Assembly: GCA_013399855.1 (NCBI GenBank)
Contig: VXAY01006829.1
Coordinates: 124,001 to 188,000, forward strand
Direction of reading: 5' to 3'
From: Oxyruncus cristatus
Lineage: Eukaryota; Chordata; Aves; Passeriformes; Cotingidae
Length of the DNA stretch: 64,000 nucleotides
Part shown: positions 62,205 through 64,000 of the stretch, piece by piece
Numbering within the stretch: the first letter of the stretch is position 1
Layout: each line of letters starts with the position of its first letter
Translations under genes and position numbers: made by a program
The notes under the pieces: generated by a model
Told to the model about the DNA's origin: nothing
Databases searched by the model: none
Seen by the model: the letters and a program-made list of their open reading frames with translations, nothing else

Positions 62205-63424
62205 GAGAATGGATGAGGTTGGAAAGGGCCTCTGGAGTTCGTCTAGTCCAGTGCCCTTATTTATCAGGCCACTTAGAGAAGGTTGCCCAGAATTATGTCC
62301 AGGTGGCTTCTGAATATCATCAAAAACTTCTCTAGGCTATCTGTGCGAGTGTTAAGGCAGTCTCCTGTTTTTCTCCTCCATCAGAAAAAGTGTTTCCTGT
62401 TGTTCAGAGGGAACCTGCCGTGTTTCTATTTGTGCCTATTGCCTCTTGATCTTTCAGTGCTGAAAAGAGCTTGTCTCCATCTTGTATACACTTTCCCATC
62501 AGGTATTTATATAAATTTATAGGATTCCCCCCGGAGCCTTCTCTCCAGGCTTTCCCAAACTTTCTCCAATCCCTTCAACATCTTAGCAGATCCTTCATAG
62601 ACTCGCTCCAATATGTTCATATCTCTCTGAGGAGCCCAGAACTGTACACAGCATCCCAGGTGTGGCCTCACCAGTGCTGTGTAGAGAAGAATCTAGAAGA
62701 GAAAATATCTAGAAGTATCACCTCCCTCAACCTGCTGGCAACAATCCTTCTAATGCAGCCCTGGATACCACTAGCCACCTTTGCATTTAGGACACATTTT
62801 TGGTTCATGTTCAACTTGGTATTCATCATGATCCCTATATCCATCTCTGCAGAGCCACTTTCCAGCTGGGCATCCCCCAATATATACCAGAGCATGGTAC
62901 TGTTCCTCCCCAGGTACCTCCATGAAGTACCTGCCAGATCATTTCTCCAGCCTGTCCATGTCCTTCTAGATGGCCTGTCAGCCACTCCTCACAGCTGTGT
63001 GTCATCAGCAAACTGGATGCAGTTGCACTCTGCCCCATCATCCAGATCATTAATGAAGATACTGAACCGGAATGGACCCGGTATTGAGATCTGTGGTAAA
63101 CTTCTAGTTATTGACCTCCAACCAGACTTTGTACACTGCTCACCACCCTCTGAATCCAGCTGTTTAACCAGTTTTGAATCCATGTCACTCACTGTCTGCT
63201 CATCCAGCCCATATTCATCACACTTTATTAGGCTCTTACAGAAGACAGTGTCCAAAACCTTACTGAAGGCCAGGTAGACAATACTCACTGCTTTCCCATC
63301 ATCTACCAGTTCAGAATTTTCATCATGGAAATCTACCACTTTAATCAAGCTTGTCTGCTCCTTGCAGAATCTATGCTGACTACTCTTGATAACTTTCCTG
63401 TCCTTTGTTTGCCTTGAAATGTTT
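62205..63424 (-). mobile_element. CR1 LINE fragment, 1.2 kb, includes RT
   Basis: The longest LINE copy in the window. Antisense features run in order: GATGAGGTTGGAAAGGGCC (3' UTR), CTAGTCCAGTGCCC, GAGCCTTCTCTCCAGGC, ACTGTACACAGCATCCCAGG, CACCTCCCTCAACCTGCTGG, TTGGTTCATGTTCAACTTGG and CAGCAAACTGGATGCAGTTG. On the minus strand 62989-63348 gives the RT core. A short repeat of AATCTAGAAGA-like sequence at about 62688-62712 interrupts it. The terminal ATTCTATG repeats are decayed and the 5' part is missing. Frames are broken, so it cannot be mobile. Confidence 0.92.
62989..63348 (-). pseudogene. CR1 reverse transcriptase remnant
   Basis: 119 codons of CR1 ORF2 in one frame. AFSKVLDTV corresponds to RT motif A, though the usual first Asp is replaced (LAFSK in place of the common DFSK). 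ISIPGPFRFSIFINDL corresponds to motif B and following, where CR1 usually has QGSVLGP-type sequence. FADDTQL is motif C with both catalytic Asp residues present. The frame is lost beyond this stretch on both sides, so it is a dead copy, a relic of retrotransposition with no present enzyme activity. Confidence 0.85.
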
Positions 63425-64000
63425 TTTTTTTATGATTTGCAGCTTCATCACTTCCATGGAAATCAAGGTTGTTATGTTTACCTAATTAGTTAATTTAGAT
63501 ATTTCTTAAAGTATGCTTATTTTATGTAGAAATGTGTGTATGGGGTGTTATTTTTTTTAAATACTATTATTATTTAAATATCATTATCATCTAATGGATA
63601 TGATAATGTATAAACAACCATGTCATTCATAAAACCAGGTATAATATTTTATACATTACATGCATGAATGGAACACACCCCTGCCATGGAGTTTTCTTAA
63701 TGTACAACTGCTGAAAAAAAAAATATTGCTGCAACGCTTATGGTACTAAGTAGAAAAATAAGTGGTTGTCTATGAAACAGAATGTATGAGAACATGAAGG
63801 TGTGAGTAAATCAGAACCTTGTCTTTCTTTATGTATCTTGGTGGGAGAGTGTGAAACATCTGACATTGCAGGGATTTGTCTGACAGGGTTCATTATCTGC
63901 ATCTCTAATGTGCCAGACAGAAAAAGAATACAGGAATCTCTCCACTGTTCAGCCAGTCCCTAAAACACTGTTCATGGCCAAAGGAAACATTGCACCATTT
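63425..64000. other. AT-rich unique sequence, no gene seen
   Basis: No feature recognised up to the window edge. Confidence 0.55.

Noticed and set aside
62471..63277. 268-codon plus-strand open frame
   Set aside because: It is antisense to the CR1 reverse transcriptase, where the minus strand gives FADDTQL. A chance frame, not a gene.
1..64000. CRISPR array, tRNA, rRNA or bacterial-type operon
   Set aside because: No regularly spaced identical repeats with unique spacers, no tRNA A/B box pair I could support, no rRNA-like stretch. The sequence is of vertebrate type.

Overview
This window is vertebrate nuclear DNA, almost certainly from a bird, and it holds no host protein-coding gene that I can support. 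It is AT-rich and dense in stop codons: the longest gap-free open frames are about 270 codons, and those over about 130 codons lie inside repeats. The bird assignment rests on many CR1 LINE fragments with the typical 3' end (repeats of ATTCTATG-type sequence next to the GGTTGGA..GGACCT segment), on ERVL-type LTRs of a kind common in birds, and on an RTE-type LINE. A passerine is likely from the LTR set, but I cannot fix the clade. The window is probably intergenic or lies in a large intron.

Layout. 1-6388: plain AT-rich unique sequence. 6389-9726: an old CR1 fragment, then an ERVL LTR broken by three later insertions, two of them LTRs with readable target-site duplications (TSDs). 9727-13332: unique sequence with a CR1 reverse-transcriptase (RT) remnant at 11955. 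13333-15375: a CR1 split by an RTE LINE and a 333-bp LTR, with a 383-bp run of N inside the RTE. 15376-36692: mostly unique, with small CR1 pieces, a possible LTR at 31849, a clean hairpin at 17244 and a palindrome cluster at 35190. 36693-38750: an 833-bp LTR related to the one at 9155, then a duplicated block around a single N at 37816 that looks like an assembly artefact, then a CR1. 38751-49657: mostly unique, with one LTR-like element at 44812 that carries CCAAT and TATA boxes. 49658-50210: a second, unbroken copy of the ERVL LTR. 50815-54155: an old CR1, a CpG-rich LTR-like element and a possible further LTR. 58690-59700: a degenerate minisatellite of about 32 bp and a segment bounded by 20-bp direct repeats. 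62205-63424: a 1.2-kb CR1 with a recognisable RT region.

No genes work together here. The biology of the window is its transposon history. Two stacks, at 6925-9726 and 13333-15375, preserve insertion order well enough to date families against each other. The element of greatest interest is the RTE LINE with its C2HC zinc-finger tail, because RTE elements are patchy in birds and have been linked to horizontal transfer. I found no undescribed cellular system, CRISPR array, tRNA or rRNA. All family names come from recognising motifs by eye, not from a database search.
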